From an uncultured Ruminococcus sp. (GTDB lineage: Bacteria; Bacillota; Clostridia; Oscillospirales; Ruminococcaceae): a stretch of 20,629 nt of DNA. The number at the start of each line of letters is the position of its first letter. Position 1 is the stretch's first letter. The stretch lies in NCBI GenBank assembly GCA_937894495.1, contig CALCRR010000323.1:1-20629 (forward strand), written 5' to 3'. Both the position numbers and the translations under genes were made by a program. The notes beneath the pieces were generated by a model. It was not told where the DNA came from. It did not search any database and saw nothing but the letters and a program-made list of their open reading frames with translations. This document shows positions 6,995 through 13,851 of this stretch, one piece after another.

Positions 6995-9625
6995 TCACTG
7001 CCTGCCGAAGGCTTCGGCGAGCCGTCCAGCAGTATCGGCAAGGGCATCGCACAAGCCCCTGTGGTTTTCATTTATATATTGCCTGTCGTTATTCTTTGCG
7101 GCAGCTTCAAGCTTTTCCGCTGCGGCAGACAGTCTCATTGCTCCAACTGTCTTTGAAGAGCTTTTCAAGGAATGGACGAGTATCCTATAGTTGTCGAGGT
7201 CATTCTGTTCAAGGAAGCTGCCAAGCTTTTCGGCAGTTCCGGCAGCGGAGCCGGCGAAGTCCTCCAACAGGCTGCGATAGAACTCCGCGTCATTCATACA
7301 GCTGTTCAGTCCTCTGGCCGTATCTATATCCTCCGGGAGAGTGGAGAGCCACTCTGGCAGGCTGCTTTCACTGCCGTTATCTCCGGAGGAGTCTTCCTTT
7401 TTCTTCATAATGCATTCTTCCGGCAGATAGCGCATCAAGGTCTGTTCAAGCGCGGCTATATCGATAGGCTTCGAGAGGTAACCGTCAAAGCCGGCTGCCA
7501 GATAGCTCTCTCTCGCTCCGGAAATGGCGTTTGCCGAAAGAGCGATGACCTTCGTATCCTCGGGCAGAAGCCTCTCGTCCCGCAGCAGCTTAAGCGTTTC
7601 TACGCCGTCCAGCCCGGGCATCATATGGTCAAGCAGGATGATCATATAATTCTTTTGCTTTACCAGCTCCACAGCCTCCTCGCCGGAACGTGCAAGGGCA
7701 GGCATTATCCCAAAAAGCCCCAGCAGGCTTTCCGCAACCTTTAGATTCATCTCATTGTCATCCACCACCAGCAGAGCCGCCTTTGGAGCATAGAGCTCTA
7801 TCCTGTGCAGACTGCCGGAAGCAGCAGAGCTGTCCGCCGGAGCCTCATCTGTGATGCCCTGACGCAGCACAAAGGAGAACTCGGAGCCCTCACCGCAGAC
7901 GCTGTTCACCTTAAGCTCGCTGCCCATCATCGACAGCAGCTTTGTAACGATGGACATACCGAGGCCAGTGCCCTCGATGCTGCGGTTGCGCTTTTCCTCC
8001 AGCCTTGCAAAGGGCTCAAAGAGCTTGGGAATATCCTCCTGCCTTATGCCTATGCCGGTATCCCTTACGGAGATCTCCAGCAGAACGCTGCCTTCCGAGC
8101 TGCCGCCGTTTCTTATGTTTAGGGTGACGCTGCCCTTATCGGTGTATTTAACGGCATTTGTGAGCAGATTCTGTATCACCTGCTCAACTCTCACGTCATC
8201 ACCGAAGAGGAAGGGCGGAACCGTACTGTCAATGTCCGCCTCAAAGCTCAAGCCCTTGCTGACGGCACGCTCCCGTATTGGCTCAACAAGACTGCGGACG
8301 AGATTATCCGTCTTATATCTGACGGGAACGATCTCCATTTTGCCGTCCTCGATCTTGGAGAAATCCAGAATGGAATTGATAAGCGAGAGCAGGGTCCTGC
8401 TGGCGGAATCAATACTGGACGAGTATTCCAGAGTCTTATCCTCGCCGGAGGTCCGCAGGATCATCTCATTCATACCGATAATGGCATTTATCGGGGTGCG
8501 TATCTCGTGGGACATTTCCGCAAGGAAGCTGCTCTTGGCCTTATTGGCAGCATCGGCTGCGGTCTTTTCCAGCTTGAGCATACGGGCTTCTACCTCCTTC
8601 TGCTGCTCACGAAGCTGTAATGCCTCCAGCCGGCGCTGCTCCTGAGTATTGTCCTCAGTTCTCAGCTGATATCCGATCACCTTTTTTCCAAGGTACATAT
8701 AGCCTGCGGTGATCTTATAGGTAACGCTGTTGCGGGTAACATAGAAGCTGGGAGAGAGTTCTCCCTTCTGCACCCGCCTGATGCACTCCAGCGTTTTTTT
8801 CAGATTCTCGTTTTCTGGCTTCAGGATCTTGTCGATATACAGCTCGCCGTATTCGGGAATACATTCAAGCACCGGATCGGTGCAGCCGAGGTAGCGCATT
8901 TTAAGGTCAAAGGAAACAAAGCCTATATCGCCCTTCTCGGATATAGTGGAGAGCGCAGACTCGCTGATGTCATACTGGGTTATTTTCTTGATTATCACCA
9001 GAAACAGTATCTGCGACAGGGTATAGGACGCCGGCAGCAGTTCAAAGGCTGGGTGGAAGCTCTTGCCGGCCAGAAATGCCACGATTATTATCAGGTATAT
9101 CGCAAGCAGCAGGGCGGCGTTTATCTTTGAGACGTTTTTTCTGGTAAAGCTGAAAATAATGACCGAAAGGTTTACCAAGAGATAGATCGCGATCATCACA
9201 TAATAGACCGTGTGCACAGGCCCGTACTCCTTGACCAGATATGAAACTCCGTCCATGCTTTTCAGCTCGGCAGAGGTATATAGCAGATGGTTGGCAGCGG
9301 TGTTTATTGAGAAGAAAAACACCACAGAGCCTATGGTCAGCAGTACGGCAGTCAGCAGCTTCGGCTGCCGCAGCTTGCAGAAATTCATCAGATACAAAAA
9401 GAATACCAGCTCCAGGAAGCAGCCGTCAAGGTAGGAGATGCCGTTTGCCAGCAGTGCCTCATAGATGTTGACTGCCGTTGCCACCTTAAGGTAACCCAGA
9501 TTGATTATGGGAATCATCAAGAAGATCATTGGAAAATGCACAGCTATCCCCCTGCGCCAGCGCAGCAGGAATATACCCGAAAGTATGACCGATAGTATGA
9601 CCGTAAAATGAAAATAATAGATCAT
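6995..9625 (-). CDS. 7TM hybrid sensor histidine kinase with receiver and Hpt domains
   Basis: 876 aa from ATG at 9625, chosen because AAGGTGG lies 6 nt upstream; a GTG at 9634 overlaps that RBS. Order: about seven membrane helices (residues 5-215), like the 7TM N terminus of histidine kinases; a PAS-like cytosolic segment (about 230-320); coiled coil (325-365); HisKA with His373 (M-S-H-E-I-R-T-P); ATPase domain with N490, G1 at D522 and G2 at 552-557; receiver domain with D622/D623, phospho-acceptor Asp666 and Lys719; Hpt domain with His818 (H-S-L-K-S-S-S). It can therefore run a complete His-Asp-His phosphorelay and pass phosphate to a separate response regulator, which is not in this window. 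It is the first gene of the operon, and its HisKA-ATPase core closely resembles that of the downstream kinase. The signal sensed is unknown. Confidence 0.92.
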   Translation of the reverse strand: MIYYFHFTVILSVILSGIFLLRWRRGIAVHFPMIFLMIPIINLGYLKVATAVNIYEALLANGISYLDGCFLELVFFLYLMNFCKLRQPKLLTAVLLTIGSVVFFFSINTAANHLLYTSAELKSMDGVSYLVKEYGPVHTVYYVMIAIYLLVNLSVIIFSFTRKNVSKINAALLLAIYLIIIVAFLAGKSFHPAFELLPASYTLSQILFLVIIKKITQYDISESALSTISEKGDIGFVSFDLKMRYLGCTDPVLECIPEYGELYIDKILKPENENLKKTLECIRRVQKGELSPSFYVTRNSVTYKITAGYMYLGKKVIGYQLRTEDNTQEQRRLEALQLREQQKEVEARMLKLEKTAADAANKAKSSFLAEMSHEIRTPINAIIGMNEMILRTSGEDKTLEYSSSIDSASRTLLSLINSILDFSKIEDGKMEIVPVRYKTDNLVRSLVEPIRERAVSKGLSFEADIDSTVPPFLFGDDVRVEQVIQNLLTNAVKYTDKGSVTLNIRNGGSSEGSVLLEISVRDTGIGIRQEDIPKLFEPFARLEEKRNRSIEGTGLGMSIVTKLLSMMGSELKVNSVCGEGSEFSFVLRQGITDEAPADSSAASGSLHRIELYAPKAALLVVDDNEMNLKVAESLLGLFGIMPALARSGEEAVELVKQKNYMIILLDHMMPGLDGVETLKLLRDERLLPEDTKVIALSANAISGARESYLAAGFDGYLSKPIDIAALEQTLMRYLPEECIMKKKEDSSGDNGSESSLPEWLSTLPEDIDTARGLNSCMNDAEFYRSLLEDFAGSAAGTAEKLGSFLEQNDLDNYRILVHSLKSSSKTVGAMRLSAAAEKLEAAAKNNDRQYINENHRGLCDALADTAGRLAEAFGRQ

Positions 9626-9674
9626 TTTTTCCACCTTATATCCAGCGTGATTGATTTAGTTCAAATTCTATTAA

Positions 9675-9703
9675 ATTATAACACAATTAATAAATAATGT
9701 CAA
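9675..9703 (-). promoter_or_regulatory. Sigma-A promoter of the kinase operon
   Basis: On the minus strand TTGACA (9703-9698), 17-nt spacer, TATAAT (9680-9675) preceded by TGT, a full consensus match with an extended -10. The start codon at 9625 lies about 43 nt from the expected transcription start. Confidence 0.82.
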
Positions 9704-9710
9704 CCGGATA

Positions 9711-9749
9711 GAAGTGACCCGCAGGGGGCATTGAGCCCGGATGCACTTC
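9711..9749. repeat. Imperfect two-tier hairpin next to the nitroreductase fragment
   Basis: GAAGTG (9711-9716) pairs with CACTTC (9744-9749), and within it GGGC (9726-9729) pairs with GCCC (9735-9738) around ATTGA. It is GC-rich compared with the promoter beside it. There is no T-tract, so it is not an obvious terminator; it could be a remnant of a small repeat at the edge of the degraded region. Confidence 0.3.
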
Positions 9750-9753
9750 TTAA

Positions 9754-10065
9754 CAAACCACCGGAGCTGAGGTCTGGCAAAATATGCTTCTTGCGGCTGC
9801 CGATTTCGGACTTGGCTCTTGCTATTTGGAATCTCCCACGCTTGCATTCAATATCCGTGCTGTCTGTGAATCTGCTAAGATTGCCGACAATGCACAGTCG
9901 CAGGCGGTCATCGTGTTCGGCTATACAAATGATACTGCTCCGCATAAGGACTATCCGCAGAATCCTGATAACATCGTATATGTGAAATTAGGGTACTATG
10001 TAAAATTTAACGAAAAGCCACCCATGAGGTTCATGCACTTCATGGGTGGTCTTTTTTACTGCTAA
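9754..10065 (+). pseudogene. Nitroreductase-like C-terminal fragment
   Basis: An open frame with no upstream gene body: it begins after a TAA at 9751 and reads TTGAEVWQNMLLAAADFGLG followed by SCYLESPTLAFN, then about 35 residues on VIVFGYTNDTAPHKDYPQNP. The Q-N-M-L-L-A-A...G-L-G-S pattern followed by a G-Y-x-x-D segment is typical of the C-terminal half of nitroreductase-family flavoproteins. The N-terminal half with the FMN-binding Arg/Ser region is absent, and so is a start site with RBS. Residues after about position 10010 are read-through into the terminator hairpin. Family assignment is moderate. A ferredoxin-type N-terminal fragment of the kind often fused to such enzymes lies inverted at 10339-10205, so both may come from one gene or from two. 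Confidence 0.55.
10018..10057 (+). terminator. Rho-independent terminator after the nitroreductase fragment
   Basis: CCACCCATGA (10018-10027) and TCATGGGTGG (10040-10049) form a perfect 10-bp stem with a 12-nt loop, followed by TCTTTTTT. Its strength suggests that a functional gene once ended here on the plus strand. Confidence 0.85.
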
Positions 10066-10069
10066 TAGT

Positions 10070-10092
10070 ATGCCAATGGAGTATATTGGCAT
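10070..10092. repeat. Perfect inverted repeat ATGCCAAT-N7-ATTGGCAT
   Basis: Arms 10070-10077 and 10085-10092 are exact reverse complements with a 7-nt centre, the geometry of a dimeric regulator site. No intact gene starts nearby. It may be a leftover operator of the lost genes, or part of a small repeat element spanning about 10066-10200. Confidence 0.4.
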
Positions 10093-10151
10093 TATGGAAC
10101 GCGCCAGAATGCTGATTTTGACTTGTGCGGAACGGTTTTTGAGTGTGCCAT

Positions 10152-10178
10152 TAGACTACGGTCATTTGGCATAGTCTA
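10152..10178. repeat. Inverted repeat TAGACTA-N13-TAGTCTA
   Basis: Seven-base perfect arms (10152-10158 and 10172-10178) enclose a TTTGGCA that echoes the arm of the neighbouring repeat at 10070-10092. Found in the otherwise unexplained stretch between the terminator and the ferredoxin fragment. Meaning unknown. Confidence 0.3.
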
Positions 10179-10204
10179 TCAGTTTATCAAGTCTGCTCAT
10201 GGTA

Positions 10205-10339
10205 TTACCCAAAAATGACTGCTCCCACAGGACATACCGCCGCACAGTTTCCGCAATGCAGACAGTTCTGCTGTCTGATAACGGCTCTGCTGTCGGTCAG
10301 GTCGATACAGCTCTGTGGGCAATCGGTCAGGCAAGCACC
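10205..10339 (-). pseudogene. 2x[4Fe-4S] ferredoxin-domain fragment
   Basis: On the minus strand 44 codons read GACLTDCPQSC, then about 14 residues, then CLHCGNCAAVCPVGAVIFG and TAA. The second motif is a complete CxxCxxCxxxCP iron-sulfur signature. The first lacks its opening cysteines: the codon just upstream (10342-10340) is TGA where a Cys codon is expected, and homology stops there. No start codon remains. Such domains occur alone or at the N terminus of clostridial nitroreductases. The fragment meets the LysR remnant tail to tail at about 10340-10344, as expected if one deletion removed the shared promoter and both gene starts of a divergent pair. Confidence 0.6.
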
Positions 10340-10343
10340 TCAG

Positions 10344-10964
10344 CCGCAGAAGGTCACTATCGCTAATTCGCCGTGGCTGTTCGGCTTGCTGTTTCCCGAT
10401 CTGCTGTTCAAATTCAAGGAAAAATATCCGAATATAGAGCTTGATCTGGTTGACCGTTCCGATACCGAGGTCTTGCAGTATGTGCTTGACGATCCTACAC
10501 ATCTCGGACTTATCACCAAGCCGAAGCATTGGCACGGCAGACACACGCAATTTTCCACGGTCAAGACCTACGCCTTGCAGCTCTGCCTGCACAAGGCTCA
10601 CCCCCTTGCAAAGCGTGAGAGCGTATCCTTTGGAGATCTAAAGGACGAGAAATTCTTACTTCTCGACAAGCGTTCATTTTATCAGCAGATCGTAAAGGAT
10701 AAGTCCGAGGAATACGGCTTCATGGCGAATATCGCATACGAAACGGCTGATATTCATCAGCTTTGCAGTCTTGCCGACAACAACAAGGGTGTGCTGATAT
10801 GCGTACCGGTTACGCCACACAACCTGTTCCACAACTTGATCTTTGTGCCTTTTTCCGATAAGGATATGACCTTCAGCGTTGCGTTTATCTTTCAAAGTTA
10901 TGACAAGCTCAGTGAGCCTGCAAAGAGATTCATGGAGTTTATGAAAGAATATGTGGTAGAATAG
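10344..10964 (+). pseudogene. LysR-type regulator, effector-binding domain only
   Basis: About 206 codons from PQKVTIANSPWLFGLLFPDL to FMEFMKEYVVE form a periplasmic-binding-protein-like LysR substrate domain: an I-A-N-S-P opening, L-L-F-K-F-K-E-K-Y-P-N-I-E-L-D-L, L-G-L-I-T-K-P, and late F-S-D-K-D-M-T-F. The N-terminal winged HTH (about 80-90 residues) is missing. The frame stays open upstream to 10215, but that part is only the antisense of the ferredoxin fragment, so an ATG at 10215 would be an accidental fusion. A strong terminator follows. Without a DNA-binding domain it cannot act as a normal LysR regulator. Confidence 0.75.
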
Positions 10965-10999
10965 AGATAAACAGAATAGTCTTCTGAAAAGAAAAATCA

Positions 11000-11045
11000 G
11001 GGCTATACCTTCCGTACACACAGTTACGGAGGGTATAGCCCTTTT
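11000..11045 (+). terminator. Strong hairpin terminator after LysR remnant
   Basis: Arms 11000-11016 and 11025-11041 make a 17-bp stem with one G-U pair and an 8-nt loop, followed by TTTT. On the minus strand the hairpin is followed by TGATTTTTC, so it may work in both directions and also end the minus-strand fragment that lies to its right. Confidence 0.85.
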
Positions 11046-11062
11046 GTTGTGTTATGATAATA

Positions 11063-11172
11063 TTAGTCCTGAATTTCCTTCATTATAGTCGCTCCGTCCT
11101 TGAAGCCGACCTTGTATGCAACCCTCATCTCAGCGGCGGCGGTATCGCTTACGCAGTCGAGGATTTTGTGGA
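11063..11172 (-). pseudogene. C-terminal fragment of a small unidentified minus-strand gene
   Basis: Minus-strand codons give FHKILDCVSDTAAAEMRVAY, then KVGFKDGATIMKEIQD and a TAA at 11065-11063. The amphipathic pattern and the Y-x-x-G-F-x-x-G-A segment resemble the C termini of small clostridial proteins of unknown function. Upstream the frame continues without clear coding character and with no start or RBS, so the N terminus has been lost. The upstream boundary is approximate. Confidence 0.45.
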
Positions 11173-11230
11173 ATAATATAATGTGACAAGACCGATGAAG
11201 AAACGGAAAATTTCAAAAAAGAGCGATTTT

Positions 11231-11262
11231 GGTAGAAAATCTGGTAGAAATTTTTGGTAGAA
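11231..11262. repeat. Three GGTAGAA direct repeats
   Basis: GGTAGAA occurs at 11231-11237, 11243-11249 and 11256-11262, spaced 12 and 13 nt apart in AT-rich DNA. The spacing of slightly more than one helical turn resembles iterated protein-binding sites such as integrase arm sites. No integrase or intact mobile element is present, so the role is open. Confidence 0.45.
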
Positions 11263-11351
11263 GTCAATTATATGACTTATCGGAAAGTTCTCCAAATGCC
11301 CTAAAATTCGATGAAAGCACGAATAAAAACGGGAAAGTTAATATAATGTGC

Positions 11352-11415
11352 TTGAAATTGCTTCGATTTTGTGATATAATACTATTTAGCGACCATTATT
11401 TTATTTTTAGTCGCT
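11352..11415 (+). promoter_or_regulatory. TetR1 cassette promoter with overlapping operator
   Basis: TTGAAA (11352-11357), 17-nt spacer, TATAAT (11375-11380) preceded by TGA. Eight nt downstream begins the inverted repeat AGCGAC (11388-11393) ... GTCGCT (11410-11415), which covers the expected start site. This position suits repression by the dimeric TetR protein encoded directly downstream. Confidence 0.72.
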
Positions 11416-11450
11416 TAAATTTAACAAGATAGTCTGAAAAGGAGGATAAG

Positions 11451-12050
11451 ATGTCACCAAAGATATTTTCGATTGCCGAAAAAGAGCAGCTCAGGGAAAA
11501 AATGTTCTTTTCCGGACTGGAGCTTTTGAAGGAGCATGGCATGACCCATATGTCGGTGGAAAAGATAACCGCTGCGGCGGGGATAGGCAAAAGCACCTTT
11601 TATAACTTCTTCATGTCGAAGGAGGACTTTGTCATACAGCTCATCGAGTTCAACCGCAGCCGTTTCTGGCGGGCAGTGGCTGAAATGCTGGACGGGCGGG
11701 AAAGGCTGACCGTGGACGAAAGCAAGCAGGTGCTGACGGCGATAATCAACAACAATGACAGCGTATATCAGTACCTGACCCCCGAAGATGAGAAAAAGCT
11801 GGCAGATGCAAGCCCAGAGAAAGCAGAGGCTGATATCGTCGAGGAAACAGAGACCTTGAAGCGGCTGTTTGCCATGTTTGATGGGGTGAGAGAAGATGTG
11901 GAATATGCTGTGGTATCAAACCTGCTGAAAATACTGGCGCTTACTGCCGAGAATCGCTCCATGCTCCACGAAAGCGCATATCAGTCCACCCAGGATAAGC
12001 TGTTTGGTCTGCTTTTCGGCTGCGTTTTTAAGGAGGAAGGAAATGAGTAA
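11451..12050 (+). CDS. TetR-family repressor 1 (exporter cassette regulator)
   Basis: 199 aa; ATG at 11451 with AAAGGAGGAT upstream. The helix-turn-helix is at residues 35-54 (S-V-E-K-I-T-A-A-A-G-I-G-K-S-T-F-Y-N-F-F) and the remaining about 140 residues form the ligand and dimer domain. It overlaps the first ABC gene by 8 bp, so regulator and exporter are translated from one mRNA, and an operator-like repeat lies at the promoter. TetR proteins of this arrangement usually repress their own exporter operon until a ligand binds; this is inferred. It resembles TetR2 (18552-19148) in sequence, with the same F-Y-N-F after the recognition helix and a similar D-G-V/I-R region near residue 143. Confidence 0.88.
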   Translation: MSPKIFSIAEKEQLREKMFFSGLELLKEHGMTHMSVEKITAAAGIGKSTFYNFFMSKEDFVIQLIEFNRSRFWRAVAEMLDGRERLTVDESKQVLTAIINNNDSVYQYLTPEDEKKLADASPEKAEADIVEETETLKRLFAMFDGVREDVEYAVVSNLLKILALTAENRSMLHESAYQSTQDKLFGLLFGCVFKEEGNE

Positions 12051-13851
12051 GGAAACGAAGAAAAAAGAGGGTGTCGCCCGTTTGATGGAGCTGGCAGGGA
12101 CTAAGAAGGCGGGACTGACTGCTGCATGCACGCTGTCGGTAATGTCGAGCGTGTTCAAGACCGTGCCCTACTTCACCATTTACGAGATACTGAAAAGGCT
12201 GATAGAAAGCTATTCCTCGGGCGGCAGCTTTGCCTTTGCAGGAGTTAAAACACTCGTGATATTGACCGCTGTCAGTGCCGTGCTTTACGGTGTATGCGCC
12301 TATGCTTCGGCGATGCTTTCCCACGGGGCGGCATTCGATATTCTCTACGAGCTGAGAATGAAGCTGATGGAGAAGATGGGGCGCATCTCATCGGGGTATT
12401 ACACCTCTAACACTCAAGGCTCCATCAAGAAGCTGCTCATCGAGGACGTGGAGCAGATAGAGATATTCATAGCCCATTCCATGTGCGAGGTGGCAGCCGC
12501 CATTGCCACTCCCCTGATGACTATCATCGTACTGTTCATCGTGGACTGGCGGCTGACGCTGGTGTCGCTGCTGCCCATAATATGCTCCTTCGTGATACTT
12601 GCTATGGCGCTGAAAAAGCCAGACGGTGCAAAGCATCAGCAGAACATGGCTGACAGCAAGGCGAAAATGGAGGGCACTATAGTAGAATACATTCACGGTA
12701 TGTCGGTCATCAAGATATTCGGCGGAACGAAAAACGCCTTCAAGCGGTACGAGACCGACCTTAACAGCTTCACCAAAGCCGTCCACGACACGGCATACTA
12801 CAACGCAAACGGCATAGGACTGTATTACGCATTTTTCGGTGCGCAGGTTCTGTTTCTGCTGCCTGCGGCGATAATAATGCTGAACCATTCCGCAAGCTAT
12901 GCCGAGGTGCTGCCCAAGATACTTTTCTTTCTGGTGATATGTGCAGGACTTAAAGAGCCGCTGGAAAACATGATGAACGTTTCCATCGACAGCACCAAAA
13001 TAAACGTAGGCTTGAAGCGCATTGATGAGCTGCTGGAGGAGCCTGAGATAACCCTCATCGGCGAAGGCAGGCAGCTTACGAAATTTGATATTGAATTTGA
13101 TGAAGTGTCGTTTGCTTATCCGGGCAGCGGCATTAAAGCTTGCGATAGAGTTAGCATATGCTTACCACAAGGAAGCTGCAATGCTCTTGTAGGTCCGTCG
13201 GGCGGTGGAAAATCCACCATTGCACAGCTTCTGCTGCATTTTTATGAGGTGAACGAGGGCACTATAAAAATAGGCGGGGTGGATATCAGAGAGGTAACAC
13301 ACTCTGAGCTTGTGAAGAACATTGCATATGTTTTTCAGGATTCCTTCATCTTTAACGACACCATTGAAAATAACATCAGAATGGGTAATGACACCGCTTC
13401 CTTTGAGGAGGTAAAAGCCGCCGCAGAAGCCGCGAACATCGCTGATACCATCGAGTCTCTGCCCGAGGGCTACAAGACGGTGGTGGCGGACAGCATCGGG
13501 CTTTCGGGCGGCGAAAAGCAGCGTATCGCCATAGCAAGGGCAATACTGAAAAATGCACCCATAGTTGTGCTGGACGAAGCCACAGCCTATGCGGACGCCG
13601 AAAACGAAGCCAGGATACAGGAGGCATTCTCACGGCTGTCAAAGGGGAAAACAGTAATAATGATAGCCCACAGGCTAAAGACCATTCAGAATGCGGACAA
13701 TATTCTTGTGATGAACAGCGGCAGACTGGAAGCTGTTGGAAGGCATGAGGAGCTTATGGAAAGCTGCGGGCTTTACCGCGATATGGTCACGGCAAACGAG
13801 CGCCGTGACAGCTGGACGATGAGAAAGGAGGAGCAGCATGACCAAGCGTGA
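12043..13851 (+). CDS. ABC exporter half-transporter, subunit A
   Basis: 602 aa from ATG at 12043, chosen because AAGGAGGAAGG lies just upstream; an earlier in-frame GTG at 12004 lies inside TetR1 without an RBS. The N-terminal membrane domain has about six helices (residues about 24-315). The nucleotide-binding domain has Walker A G-P-S-G-G-G-K-S-T (384-392), Q-loop V-F-Q-D, signature L-S-G-G-E (487-491), Walker B V-V-L-D-E with catalytic Glu512, and switch His543. The stretch after Walker B is T-A-Y-A-D-A-E-N rather than the usual S-L-D-P. The gene overlaps subunit B by 14 bp, so the two half-transporters very likely form a heterodimer exporting a drug, peptide or similar compound. The D-loop variant recalls the siderophore-linked YbtP/IrtA group, so iron-related transport cannot be excluded. 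Confidence 0.9.
   Translation: MSKETKKKEGVARLMELAGTKKAGLTAACTLSVMSSVFKTVPYFTIYEILKRLIESYSSGGSFAFAGVKTLVILTAVSAVLYGVCAYASAMLSHGAAFDILYELRMKLMEKMGRISSGYYTSNTQGSIKKLLIEDVEQIEIFIAHSMCEVAAAIATPLMTIIVLFIVDWRLTLVSLLPIICSFVILAMALKKPDGAKHQQNMADSKAKMEGTIVEYIHGMSVIKIFGGTKNAFKRYETDLNSFTKAVHDTAYYNANGIGLYYAFFGAQVLFLLPAAIIMLNHSASYAEVLPKILFFLVICAGLKEPLENMMNVSIDSTKINVGLKRIDELLEEPEITLIGEGRQLTKFDIEFDEVSFAYPGSGIKACDRVSICLPQGSCNALVGPSGGGKSTIAQLLLHFYEVNEGTIKIGGVDIREVTHSELVKNIAYVFQDSFIFNDTIENNIRMGNDTASFEEVKAAAEAANIADTIESLPEGYKTVVADSIGLSGGEKQRIAIARAILKNAPIVVLDEATAYADAENEARIQEAFSRLSKGKTVIMIAHRLKTIQNADNILVMNSGRLEAVGRHEELMESCGLYRDMVTANERRDSWTMRKEEQHDQA

Larger units (their letters stand above)
10965..11450. other. 486-nt stretch between LysR remnant and TetR1
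   Basis: No intact gene. It contains the LysR terminator (11000-11045), a C-terminal fragment of a minus-strand gene (11063-11172), an AT-rich stretch with three GGTAGAA direct repeats (11231-11262), and the TetR1 promoter and operator (11352-11415). The small plus-strand open frame at 11229-11432 overlaps the promoter and lacks an RBS. Confidence 0.65.

Noticed and set aside
9711..9749. Hairpin as terminator for a plus-strand gene
   Set aside because: No T-tract follows either arm, and no gene ends beside it.
10215..10350. N-terminal extension of the LysR remnant as a coding start
   Set aside because: This part is the exact antisense of a cysteine-rich ferredoxin fragment, has no HTH character and no RBS. 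It is an accidental open frame.
10197..10601. 134-codon minus-strand open frame as a real cysteine-rich protein
   Set aside because: The iron-sulfur motifs lie in a different frame (10339-10205), and this frame is mostly antisense of the LysR domain.
11229..11432. 67-codon plus-strand open frame before TetR1
   Set aside because: It overlaps the promoter and operator, has no RBS and has AT-rich, low-complexity composition.
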